Positions 36,916 through 45,159 of a stretch of DNA of 64,000 nucleotides are shown here, piece after piece. This DNA comes from Niabella sp. (GTDB taxonomy: Bacteria; Bacteroidota; Bacteroidia; Chitinophagales; Chitinophagaceae): assembly GCA_017744715.1 (NCBI GenBank), contig JAGIAT010000004.1, positions 248,001-312,000 on the forward strand, in the 5' to 3' direction. The position numbers and the translations under genes were made by a program. Every line of letters begins with the position of its first letter. The stretch's first letter is position 1. The notes under the pieces were generated by a model. The model had not been told where the DNA came from. It worked only from the letters and a program-made list of their open reading frames with translations, and ran no database searches.

Positions 36916-36950
36916 CGACATTTGTTACAACAGTTGCGACATTTGTTACA
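36916..36950. promoter_or_regulatory. 21-bp-spaced direct repeat, candidate HTCS operator
   Basis: CGACATTTGTTACA occurs exactly at 36916-36929 and again at 36937-36950. The 21-base period puts both copies on the same face of the helix, as expected for a dimeric AraC-type activator. The site is upstream of the candidate susC promoter and between two divergent genes of the locus. Binding by the HTCS is inferred. Confidence 0.55.
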
Positions 36951-37022
36951 GCCATATGCCCTATTTACAGGGCTCAGATCAGCAAGAGTTGTTTATATTG
37001 CGGGAAGGAATACTGTAAGTGC

Positions 37023-38429
37023 ATGCGTTTTCCCCCGTTGAAATATCATATGATCCTTTTTTTGCTTTTGTTGTGTCTTTATTCCAGGGCGCAGCGACGG
37101 CCCAATATTATCTTTATCCTTGCCGATGACCTGGGATACAGTGAGCTGGGCTGTTATGGCAACAGCTTTAACGAAACACCTGCGCTGGACCGGCTCGCCC
37201 GGGAGGGGATGCGGTTCACCAGCTTTTACGCGGCAGCGCCGGTATGTTCGCCCTACCGCGCGGCATTGATGACGGGGCAGTACCCGGCACGCACCGGTAT
37301 TACAGATTACCTGCGTCCCGGGGCCGCCAGGCACCTGGACACCCGTTATGTAACGCTTGCCGAACTGTTAAAAGCACAGGGCTATCATACCGGTATTGTG
37401 GGTAAATGGCATTTATCTGGCTATGTTAAAGAAGGTGCGCCGGAAGAAACACTTCCGGATCAGCATGGTTTTGACGAAGTGCTGGTAAGCGAAAACCGCG
37501 GTATTGGCGAAGGCACCTACTTTTACCCGTACGATTTTAACCGCGAGATCCGGAAGCAGCTGCCCGGGCCGCAGGAGTTTATTACCGACCGGCAGAATGA
37601 GGAAGCCCTCGGATTCATTAAGCGAAACGGCAAGCGTCCCTTCTTTCTTTTCCTCAGTCATTATGCAGTGCATACAACAGTACATGGGAAACCGGAACTG
37701 GTGCGCCACTTCCAACAAAAAAAGGAAGCCGGTACCAGTTCTCCTACAAAACAAAACCCCGGAAACGATCCCTACAAAAAATGGCCGGCAGGATCAAAAG
37801 CTTCCCGGAACAATCCGCACCTGGCCGCACAGTTAAAAACAATTGATGACGGTGCGGGGGCCATTTTGCGGCTGCTGAAAGAGCTGGGACTGGATCAGAA
37901 CACCCTTATTATTTTTACGAGTGATAACGGTGGCGAGACCACTATCACCACCAACGCCCCACTGCGCGGCGGTAAAAGTACATTATATGAGGGAGGCGTT
38001 CGTGAACCCTTTATTGCCTGGTGGCCCGGGAAGATAGAAGCAAATGCCATTTGCAACCAACCACTGGCCAACTACGATCTTTATCCCACGTTGATGGCAT
38101 TAACGGGCGCCTCGGCCAATCATCAGCCGTTGGACGGTATTTCATTCGCGCCGTTGTTCCGGAATCCGCAGGTTGGGTTACCCCCGAGGAATTTTTACTG
38201 GCACTACCCGCTGGACCAACCGCATTTTTTAGGCGGACGCTCTGCCGGAAGTATCCGCAGCGGGGCCTGGAAACTGATCTCCTTTTTTGATGACGGGCAT
38301 AAAGAATTATATAACCTGGACGAGGATCCCGGTGAGCAGACGGATCTGTCTGCAAAATATCCCTCCAAAGTGGCCGGTTTGGATGCCGCGTTGCGCAACT
38401 GGCAAAAAGAGGTACATGCATCCCATTAA
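37023..38429 (+). CDS. secreted S1 sulfatase, divergent from susC
   Basis: The 468-residue protein has a signal peptide; an in-frame ATG at 37050 would also give one. It has ILADDLGYSELGCYGN, the formylglycine motif CSPYR (Cys75), GKWHLSGY and FTSDNGGE. The fourth motif residue is Tyr, where Ser or Thr is commonest; CxPxR itself is intact, so maturation should still occur. It is closely related to the sulfatase at 25474-26883. With the GH43 gene 12 bases later it forms a two-gene plus-strand unit running opposite to the rest of the locus. Confidence 0.9.
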   Translation: MRFPPLKYHMILFLLLLCLYSRAQRRPNIIFILADDLGYSELGCYGNSFNETPALDRLAREGMRFTSFYAAAPVCSPYRAALMTGQYPARTGITDYLRPGAARHLDTRYVTLAELLKAQGYHTGIVGKWHLSGYVKEGAPEETLPDQHGFDEVLVSENRGIGEGTYFYPYDFNREIRKQLPGPQEFITDRQNEEALGFIKRNGKRPFFLFLSHYAVHTTVHGKPELVRHFQQKKEAGTSSPTKQNPGNDPYKKWPAGSKASRNNPHLAAQLKTIDDGAGAILRLLKELGLDQNTLIIFTSDNGGETTITTNAPLRGGKSTLYEGGVREPFIAWWPGKIEANAICNQPLANYDLYPTLMALTGASANHQPLDGISFAPLFRNPQVGLPPRNFYWHYPLDQPHFLGGRSAGSIRSGAWKLISFFDDGHKELYNLDEDPGEQTDLSAKYPSKVAGLDAALRNWQKEVHASH

Positions 38430-38441
38430 ACGTATTTTATT

Positions 38442-39527
38442 ATGAAACGACTATTGTCCTTTTTTCTGTTGCTCTTATTCTTTCAGGTGGCGCCAGCACA
38501 AAATAAACCCGGCATCTCCCATAATCCATTGCCCGTGCAATTTGGCGATCCGTATGTATTGCATGTAAAAGGAGACAAATATTATATGTACGGCACCGGC
38601 GGCGGTGCCAAAAAAGGGTTCAGTGCCTACTCTTCAACCGACCTGGTTAACTGGAAAGCGGAAGGCCAGGTTTATTCCGGTGATAATAAAAATGGCTGGG
38701 GCATTCATTCATTCTGGGCGCCGGAGGTGTACGAACGCAATGGTAAGTTTTACCTGTTTTACAGTGCCCAGTGGAAGGAAAACCCCAACAATGAACTGGA
38801 AAATTTTAAAATCGGCGTAGCGGTGGCCGACCAGCCTACCGGGCCGTTTGTGGATGTGTACAGCCGTCCGGTCTTTGATCCCGGCTATCCCATCATCGAT
38901 GCCAATGTACTGTTTGAACCCAATGGGAAAGTATACCTCTACTATTCTCGTTGCTGCTATAAGCACCCGGTAAAAAGTGAGATCGCCGATTGGGCGCGCA
39001 GGAAGGGCTGGTTCAACGAGGTTGAAGAAAGCTGGGTATACGGTGTGGAGCTGAAGCCGGATTTCAGCGGGGTCGTTGGCGAACCCGTGCTGTTGCTGCG
39101 TCCGCCGGTTAAAATGAACGACCGGCAGTCGGAATGGGAAAGCCGCTCCGTTACATCAAAGGAAGTAAACCGCCGCTGGACGGAGGGTTCCTTTATTTTT
39201 AAGCATGGTAATCTTTATTATATGATGTATTCTGCCAATTATTTTGGCGGCAAGAATTATGCGGTGGGTTACGCCACATCCAAAAGCCCGCTGGGCCCTT
39301 TTAAAAAAGCAGCCAACAACCCGGTGTTGCAGAAAAATGTTGAATCGGGCGGGATCGTTACCGGAACCGGCCATAACAGCATTACCTTTTCACCCGATGG
39401 CAAACAAATGTATTGTGTATATCATGGCCGCACCAACAAAACAGGCGATGAGCGGGTGGTGTTTATAGACCCGATGAACATTGATAAAAACGGGGTGCTG
39501 AAAGTAGCTGGTCCTACAACAAAGTAA
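38442..39527 (+). CDS. glycoside hydrolase family 43 enzyme
   Basis: The 361-residue protein has a signal peptide (cleavage near PAQ at 20) and a five-bladed beta-propeller of the GH43 type. The three catalytic acids are in place: Asp36 in QFGDPYVL (base), Asp153 in IIDANVLF (pKa modulator) and Glu248 in RRWTEGSF (acid). The HSFWAPEVY block is also typical. GH43 enzymes include beta-xylosidases, alpha-L-arabinofuranosidases, arabinanases and exo-galactanases, and the subfamily cannot be told by eye. It has no C-terminal beta-sandwich, so it is a short single-domain form. It follows a sulfatase by 12 bases and probably acts after desulfation. Confidence 0.88.
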   Translation: MKRLLSFFLLLLFFQVAPAQNKPGISHNPLPVQFGDPYVLHVKGDKYYMYGTGGGAKKGFSAYSSTDLVNWKAEGQVYSGDNKNGWGIHSFWAPEVYERNGKFYLFYSAQWKENPNNELENFKIGVAVADQPTGPFVDVYSRPVFDPGYPIIDANVLFEPNGKVYLYYSRCCYKHPVKSEIADWARRKGWFNEVEESWVYGVELKPDFSGVVGEPVLLLRPPVKMNDRQSEWESRSVTSKEVNRRWTEGSFIFKHGNLYYMMYSANYFGGKNYAVGYATSKSPLGPFKKAANNPVLQKNVESGGIVTGTGHNSITFSPDGKQMYCVYHGRTNKTGDERVVFIDPMNIDKNGVLKVAGPTTK

Positions 39528-39613
39528 TTTATTTCCGTTGATTCCGCTGATCGTTGCCGCTGATTGACGCTAAACCGGTACCAGGGAAATCCGCACCATC
39601 TGCGAGATAAAAA

Positions 39614-41023
39614 TCATTCGCCTTCCCCGCTATCATTCAGATCCAGTTGTTTCCGGTCTTTTAACCGCTGTGGCAGGGGTGCCTTTGTCGTCTGCATCCA
39701 TTGCAACAGCTCATTGAGCAGTTCCTCCCGTTTGATTTTATCGACTCCGGCCAGGTTCTCATGCTCGCCCTCATCGGTTTTCAAGTTGTATAATTCGATG
39801 GCATTGTTTTCATCTATTGCCTTGCGGCCACCGTCCAGCAGCCATTCTTCATGATACAGGTGCAGCTTCCAGTCGCCCTTCCGGATCACTGTAACAGGTC
39901 TTGAACGAAACACCGGGTCTCTTCCGCGGATCACCGGCTGATCCAGGTAACCGGGAAAATGCCAGAACAAGGCCCGTCGCCGGGTATGGGTTGCGTTCCC
40001 TGTCAGCAACGGTAAAAGGCTCTCCCCATCCAGGTTGGAAGCCCGTCCTCCGGCCAGTTCAAGAAAAGTAGGATACAGGTCAATGTTGATCACCGGTGAA
40101 GCGTTAGCACCCGGTTTTATTTTCCCCGGCCAGTATGCAATAAACGGTTCCCGGATCCCCCCTTCATAATAACACCCCTTATTCCCCCGCAGCGGCTCCT
40201 GCGAAGATTCCTGTGTGGCCCCGTTATCACTGGTAAAGATCACCAGCGTATTTGAAGCGAGCCCTGCAGTTTCCAGGTATTGCTTCACCTTTCCGATACT
40301 TTCATCCAGGTCGTAAACACAGGCTGCATACAGCGCCTGCCGCCCCGTTAGCCCCAATTTCCGGAACCGTTCGATGCTTGCGGGCCGGGCTTCCTGTGCC
40401 GAATGAATGGCATGATGCGACAGAAAAACGAAGAACGGCTGCTGCCTGTTTTTTTCTATGAATTTCAAAGCGGCTTCCGTGAGGGAAAAGATCCCCTTCG
40501 GATCTTCCGGTTCGTTTCTTCGTTTATTGGGATTGGGCAGCCGTGTATCTACATAGGCATCAAAGCCCTGGGCTTGCGGACCGGTAGCCGTTTCTTTTCC
40601 CAAATGCCATTTGCCAAATAAGCCCGTTGCATACCCTTTTGCCTTTAACGCCTCAGCCATGGTAATGATCCCCGGCCGGAGACTGTTGTTATTGGGAACC
40701 GGCAACAGGCGCATCTGATCCTCTGGCCCGCGGGTGGTACTGCCTACCGCATACACACCATGCCGGGGTGTATAAAGCCCGCTCATTAAACAGGCCCTCG
40801 ACGGCGCGCAGTTTCCCGCAGCTGCATATGCCTGGGTAAATACCATTCCGTTGCGCGACAATCCATCGATCACCGGGGTTTGAAAAACCTTACTGCCGGT
40901 AAAGCCACAATCCATATACCCCAGATCATCTGCAAGGATCAGTATAATATTCGGCCGGGTTTGCGCTCCTGCCCCAAGGCAAATGCCTGCAAGCAGCAGC
41001 AGTCCGATGGTTCTGCAAAACAT
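39614..41023 (-). CDS. secreted S1 sulfatase
   Basis: The 469-residue protein has a signal peptide (cleavage near GAQ), LILADDLGYMDCGFTGS, formylglycine motif CAPSR (Cys72), GKWHLGKE and FTSDNGAT. A short Cys-rich patch near the start is part of the signal. It converges on GH43 with 86 bases between stops. It is the last gene of the AraC-EEP-sulfatase-sulfatase run. The signal and complete active-site set suggest a functional periplasmic or surface exosulfatase, with substrate unknown. Confidence 0.9.
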   Translation of the reverse strand: MFCRTIGLLLLAGICLGAGAQTRPNIILILADDLGYMDCGFTGSKVFQTPVIDGLSRNGMVFTQAYAAAGNCAPSRACLMSGLYTPRHGVYAVGSTTRGPEDQMRLLPVPNNNSLRPGIITMAEALKAKGYATGLFGKWHLGKETATGPQAQGFDAYVDTRLPNPNKRRNEPEDPKGIFSLTEAALKFIEKNRQQPFFVFLSHHAIHSAQEARPASIERFRKLGLTGRQALYAACVYDLDESIGKVKQYLETAGLASNTLVIFTSDNGATQESSQEPLRGNKGCYYEGGIREPFIAYWPGKIKPGANASPVINIDLYPTFLELAGGRASNLDGESLLPLLTGNATHTRRRALFWHFPGYLDQPVIRGRDPVFRSRPVTVIRKGDWKLHLYHEEWLLDGGRKAIDENNAIELYNLKTDEGEHENLAGVDKIKREELLNELLQWMQTTKAPLPQRLKDRKQLDLNDSGEGE

Positions 41024-41096
41024 ATATCATTGTGTATTTATAAAAATGATTCGTAAAATACAATGCGGCAGGAGCACGCTCAATACCGCCCGCTGC

Positions 41097-43139
41097 TTAA
41101 TAAAAATCCGCGGGTTGTAACAACCGCTTTTCAAATCCCGGCCCGCTCCAGTAGAGCGCTGCCTTGGGGTTTTGTCCCTCCCGTTTAAACAACAGGCGCA
41201 TGGAATGAAGCCCGGCTTTAAGTAAAAGCGTTTGGCGTACTTCCGTTCCCGGCACATAGCCATAATCCGCATCTAACAGGGCGATATCATGTAACCGGAC
41301 AAACGCTTTTCCCTCCGCTTTCAGATAAAACGTATAAGCGCCGTCTGCCGGTACCCGGAGATACCCGCTGAGCGATCCGGCATCACTGTTGAGCAATGCA
41401 TTCAGAGCGGTCTTCATATCTCCCGAACCCGCTTTTACCGCCTTTAAACCAGTACCTTTAGGTACCCATAAGAATCCGCCTTTATAAAGCTGGTACTGCA
41501 TCCCTTTCCGGGCTTCTTTTCCGGGAACCGGCGGTACCGGTACACTGTCATAGGGGCGCGGGGCTTCATCAGAGCGCAGCCGCAGCTGCAGTACTCTTTC
41601 CTTCAATGTTTTTTGCAGTTCCGGAAGCTCCTGTGCCAGGTTGCGTTTTTCCTTCGGATCCTTTACTACATTATAGATCTCAAAATCATCATCGCTGCTC
41701 CTGATATCATAGCGCACGCCTACATAATCACCTTCGCGGATGAACTGCATCTGGTTCCGCATCCGGTTGCGGTGATTTTGTTCAAAATCAAGATAGCCGG
41801 GTGTTTTTCCATCAAAAAAATATTCTGAATAAAGTGTTTGCTTTTGCTGTATACCTTTGCCTGTAAGCGCCGGCAGCAGGGATACACCATCCGTTCTTGC
41901 AGGCGCTGCCAAACCTGCTGCATCGAGCAACGTGGGCATCCAGTCTGACAGGAAAGAAGGCTGCAGCACTGTTTTGCCACCATTTACCGTTCCTTTCCAT
42001 TGTACTATGGTAGGGGTACGCATGCCGCCCTCCCATTGATCCCGTTTAATACCATCAAACGGTCCGTAGCCCTGGAAGAACTCGGGCGTATAGTCTTCTT
42101 TCAGGTACGATTCCTGTGAAGGTCCGTTATCGGATGTAAAGACAACGATCGTGTTGTCATCGATTTTCAGATCTTTCAGTAATTGCAACAGATCCCCAAC
42201 CTGCGCATCCAGGCGTTGTACCACCGTGGCATACCGTTTATTTACATCCTTCCAGGGCGTCATTTTACCCGTAGCTTTATCCAGGTACTGTGCATTTTTA
42301 AATTGAGGCGCCATCCAGGAATCAATTTCCCCGGAAGCAGTATTAATCATATGTCCGGGTTTGCCAACCCACTTCAATCCGCCGGTAAGCCCGCCACCTG
42401 CAGGATACGCCTGGGTAGGCAGTTCAATGACTGCATGCGGCGTATCATACGCCAGGTACATAAAGAACGGAGCACTCTTTTTTTCTTTTTTATGATCAAT
42501 GATCCACTGTTTGGCACGGGCGGTCCAGAGATCACCGGTGTAGCATTTATCCAACCCTTCGGTAACATTCACCGTGTTATCATATACTTCCTTTGTTTTC
42601 CGGTACAACCCTTCCTTCGGATAATGTTCATGGCCATCACTATGCCGCATATAGCCGTAGTAATTGTCAAAGCCTCTTTTCAGCGGATGTCCCGGCCAGT
42701 CGTTCTTACCGGTACCCTGCAATCCCCATTTTCCAATGGCCACGGTGCTGTATCCGGCTGCTTTCAGCGTGGAAGCGATGGTATAATTATCTTCCAGTGC
42801 CCGGTCAAACTGGTTGTTGCGCACCACTGCATGTCCCTGTGTAACACCGGTCAGCAACGACGACCGGGATGACACACAAACCGGGGCATTGGCATATTGC
42901 TGTGTAAATACCGCGCCGCCCGAGGCCATTTTGTCAAGAGACGGAGTTTCCATAAATGGTACGGACGGGTCCTTTAATGCCTTCCGGGCATTCTGATGAA
43001 AAACACCCACATCGCCGTAGCCCAGGTCATCTACCAGAATAAAAATAATATTGGGCTGCCTGGCAGATTGCGCCCACGCACCGGACGCCAGCAACAGACC
43101 GAAAAAAAGAAGCATTTTACGCATAAGAAACGGTTTCAT
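41097..43139 (-). CDS. secreted S1 sulfatase-like enzyme with CVSSR motif and C-terminal PA14-like domain
   Basis: The catalytic part (about 25-500) has FILVDDLGYGDVGVF and FTSDNGPSQ, but two active-site motifs differ from the standard. The formylglycine motif is CVSSR at Cys88, with Ser where CxPxR or CxAxR is expected. GKWHLG is GKWGLQG, replacing a conserved His by Gly. GKWGLG occurs in a recognised branch of bacterial sulfatases, so this may be a family trait. Residues about 560-680 form a PA14-like module (GYLRVPADGAYTFYLKAEG ... AALYWSGPG) that often binds sugars. At 680 residues it is long. Activity after maturation is uncertain. Confidence 0.84.
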   Translation of the reverse strand: MKPFLMRKMLLFFGLLLASGAWAQSARQPNIIFILVDDLGYGDVGVFHQNARKALKDPSVPFMETPSLDKMASGGAVFTQQYANAPVCVSSRSSLLTGVTQGHAVVRNNQFDRALEDNYTIASTLKAAGYSTVAIGKWGLQGTGKNDWPGHPLKRGFDNYYGYMRHSDGHEHYPKEGLYRKTKEVYDNTVNVTEGLDKCYTGDLWTARAKQWIIDHKKEKKSAPFFMYLAYDTPHAVIELPTQAYPAGGGLTGGLKWVGKPGHMINTASGEIDSWMAPQFKNAQYLDKATGKMTPWKDVNKRYATVVQRLDAQVGDLLQLLKDLKIDDNTIVVFTSDNGPSQESYLKEDYTPEFFQGYGPFDGIKRDQWEGGMRTPTIVQWKGTVNGGKTVLQPSFLSDWMPTLLDAAGLAAPARTDGVSLLPALTGKGIQQKQTLYSEYFFDGKTPGYLDFEQNHRNRMRNQMQFIREGDYVGVRYDIRSSDDDFEIYNVVKDPKEKRNLAQELPELQKTLKERVLQLRLRSDEAPRPYDSVPVPPVPGKEARKGMQYQLYKGGFLWVPKGTGLKAVKAGSGDMKTALNALLNSDAGSLSGYLRVPADGAYTFYLKAEGKAFVRLHDIALLDADYGYVPGTEVRQTLLLKAGLHSMRLLFKREGQNPKAALYWSGPGFEKRLLQPADFY

Positions 43140-43206
43140 TCCATGAAGGGCCGGTTACGGCCATTATCTGTTTTGACGCTGCCCGGGGGAAGTCGTTTAA
43201 TGATCT

Positions 43207-44019
43207 TTAAAAGCCTATTTTAAGTACGGCTTGTACCGGGCGGTGATCCGAGGCATAATCCTCCGCTACTACCCGATGCGATTGCACTGAAAATGCTGTG
43301 CCGGGTTTGTATGCAATAAAGTCGATGGCCTGTTTCTCTTTGCCTTCTTCTATCGTAAACGCACAGTTGTTACAGGTGCGGGTAAATGCCTTGTCCAGCA
43401 GTTGAATGGTTTCACTTTTTTCGGTAGCATTAAAATCGCCGCCGATGATCACCGGCAACGTTTCACCGGCCAGGATGCGGTTTACTTCCGTCATCTGTAA
43501 TTTACCATTGGTTTTGCCATGAAAATCCAGGTGTGTTGAGGCCACTCTTATTTTTTTTCCGCCCGGCAATGTAACAACGGCTAATGACAATACCCTTGGT
43601 TCTCCACCGGTTGCCGGATCCGTGGGCAATTTATGCGTTGACATATCTGATAACGGATATTTTGAAAGGATCATGATTCCATAATCACCGCCGTCATGAT
43701 CGATCGATTTTGAAAAGTAAAACGCAGGATAACCGGTTTTCTGCGATAACAAGGCTGCCTGGTTGATCTTACCGGAACGGCCGGTGTTTACGTCGATCTC
43801 CTGCAGGGCTACCACATCCGGATTTTCCTTCTTTATTACCCGCACAATCGCATCCAGGTCGATGACACCTGGTTTGGAAGGTGGATTACAATGATGCACA
43901 TTATACGACATAAAAGTGATGGCATCCATACGGGCACCGCTTTTTGCAGGGGTGTTTTTCCGGGCACATGATACCATTGCCAATACAATAAAGAGTCCGA
44001 ATACGCTCAATTTTCTCAT
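43207..44019 (-). CDS. endonuclease/exonuclease/phosphatase family lipoprotein
   Basis: The 270-residue protein has a lipoprotein signal (LAMVSC, Cys18) and the metal-dependent EEP fold: ITFMSYNVHHCN, VVALQEID (metal Glu), GGDFNATE (catalytic Asp/Asn) and ASDHRPVQAVL (catalytic His). Members hydrolyse phosphodiester or phosphate ester bonds in nucleic acids, lipids or sugars. A lipid-anchored location and position within the sulfatase locus favour an extracytoplasmic, non-DNA substrate. It sits 8 bases after the AraC gene and 67 bases before the next sulfatase, so it belongs to the same transcript. Confidence 0.87.
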   Translation of the reverse strand: MRKLSVFGLFIVLAMVSCARKNTPAKSGARMDAITFMSYNVHHCNPPSKPGVIDLDAIVRVIKKENPDVVALQEIDVNTGRSGKINQAALLSQKTGYPAFYFSKSIDHDGGDYGIMILSKYPLSDMSTHKLPTDPATGGEPRVLSLAVVTLPGGKKIRVASTHLDFHGKTNGKLQMTEVNRILAGETLPVIIGGDFNATEKSETIQLLDKAFTRTCNNCAFTIEEGKEKQAIDFIAYKPGTAFSVQSHRVVAEDYASDHRPVQAVLKIGF

Positions 44020-44027
44020 AATCTTTT

Positions 44028-44939
44028 TTAATCTTTTTTAATCGCCCTGTATTTTAACGGGGGCATTCCAATAACCTGTTTAAATCGTTTCGAAAAATAA
44101 TAAGGGTCGTCAAAACCCATCGTGATGGCAACGTCTTTAATGGCTTTATCCGTAAAGTCGAGCAACTGGCAGGCCTGCTGAATTTTCATCTGCATAAAGT
44201 AGTCCATGGGCGCATACCCCGTCTTTTGCTTGAACAAATTGGAGAAGCGGGACACCGAATAATTGGAGTGCCGGCTCAGGTCTTTCAGGGTGATGCTTTC
44301 CTGCAGGCGTTCCTGCATATATAAAATAGCACTGTCCACCGCGTCCAGCTCTTTCTTTTCCACAACGGGATAATGCCGGCCGTTGTAAATAAAATAGGAA
44401 AGGAACTGTCGTAACCCCAGATTTGCAAAGTACAGGTTGTCTGCGCTATAACCCAGCTCCAGCGCCTCATACATTTTATTGAAAAGCACCGGGATTTCCC
44501 CGTTATCTTTTACCCGCGTAGGTTTAAAGCTGTCTTTTACAGCATTCATCTCGTTAAAACAGGGCAGGTTCATTCCGCCGATATGCATCCAGTAAATGCT
44601 CCAGGGGTCTTTATCCGCAGAACCGTACGCATGTGCTTCATTACAGGGAAGCATAAAAAACTCGTTGGGACCTACATCAAAATGTGCGCCGCCATATTCA
44701 AAAAAGCCATGACCGTCCACACAGTAAAACAACATATTTCCGGGAAGTCCTTTCTTCCGTTTGGTGAAATGTGCCTTGGCATTGGGATAAAATCCCAGGC
44801 TGTAGATATATAGGCTGTTCAGCAACGGATCTTTCAGCATTTTATCACGGAGCACGGGAAACGGTATCTCGATCCGTTTACGTCCGATGCCGTACCAGAT
44901 ATTCTTAAAAGATCCCTGCTTTTTTTCTGCTTGTTCCAT
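44028..44939 (-). CDS. AraC-family transcriptional regulator with N-terminal cupin domain
   Basis: The ATG at 44939 gives 303 residues; an in-frame TTG at 44951 is less likely. The N-terminal half is an AraC-type cupin (FYCVDGHGFFEYGGAHFDVG, then HAYGSADKDPWSIYWMHIGG), which usually binds a small sugar. The C-terminal 100 residues hold two helix-turn-helix motifs (HSNYSVSRFSNLFKQKTGYAP and AIKDVAITMGFDDPYYFSKRF). It likely controls its own sulfatase run or the divergent DUF5703 gene, whose upstream region has an inverted repeat. It is separate from the HTCS, so the locus has at least two sensors: one periplasmic and one cytosolic. Confidence 0.9.
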   Translation of the reverse strand: MEQAEKKQGSFKNIWYGIGRKRIEIPFPVLRDKMLKDPLLNSLYIYSLGFYPNAKAHFTKRKKGLPGNMLFYCVDGHGFFEYGGAHFDVGPNEFFMLPCNEAHAYGSADKDPWSIYWMHIGGMNLPCFNEMNAVKDSFKPTRVKDNGEIPVLFNKMYEALELGYSADNLYFANLGLRQFLSYFIYNGRHYPVVEKKELDAVDSAILYMQERLQESITLKDLSRHSNYSVSRFSNLFKQKTGYAPMDYFMQMKIQQACQLLDFTDKAIKDVAITMGFDDPYYFSKRFKQVIGMPPLKYRAIKKD

Positions 44940-44961
44940 ATTTGTAGGCAAAAAACCGGGT

Positions 44962-44992
44962 CAATAATAATAAACTTTTAGCTTACCGTCAA
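44962..44992 (-). promoter_or_regulatory. candidate promoter of the AraC-EEP-sulfatase run
   Basis: On the minus strand TTG (44992-44990), a 20-base spacer and TATTATTG (44969-44962) match the Bacteroidota consensus with one mismatch. Transcription would start near 44955, giving a leader of about 16 bases to the ATG at 44939. Confidence 0.55.
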
Positions 44993-45127
44993 CTTTAACG
45001 CCGTATTTGTGACAACCGGCAGCAACCGCAATGGTACCCGCCGATCCGGTTGATGAACGTCCGGATCCGGCATTCCAGCCGCAAAAATAACCACTAAAAA
45101 CCGGTATCAAAAGGATATTTGATTTAC

Positions 45128-45158
45128 TTTTATAATTGTATCAATAACAATTATAAAA
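45128..45158. repeat. perfect 12-bp inverted repeat abutting the DUF5703 start codon
   Basis: TTTTATAATTGT (45128-45139) and its exact reverse complement ACAATTATAAAA (45147-45158) flank a 7-base loop, one base before the ATG at 45160. The left arm contains TATAATTG, a one-mismatch -7 element. The site may be an operator, or a 5'-leader hairpin that hides the ribosome-binding region. Confidence 0.65.
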
Positions 45159-45159
45159 C

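Larger units (their letters stand above)
36629..37022. other. divergent control region between susC and a sulfatase gene
   Basis: This 394-base gap holds no credible gene. Its susC-proximal half is unremarkable. The half near the sulfatase is A/T-rich and carries three signals listed separately: an inverted repeat (36843-36881), a promoter-like pair for susC (36858-36889) and a direct repeat (36916-36950). The susC leader would be about 220 bases, long enough to carry post-transcriptional control. Confidence 0.7.
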
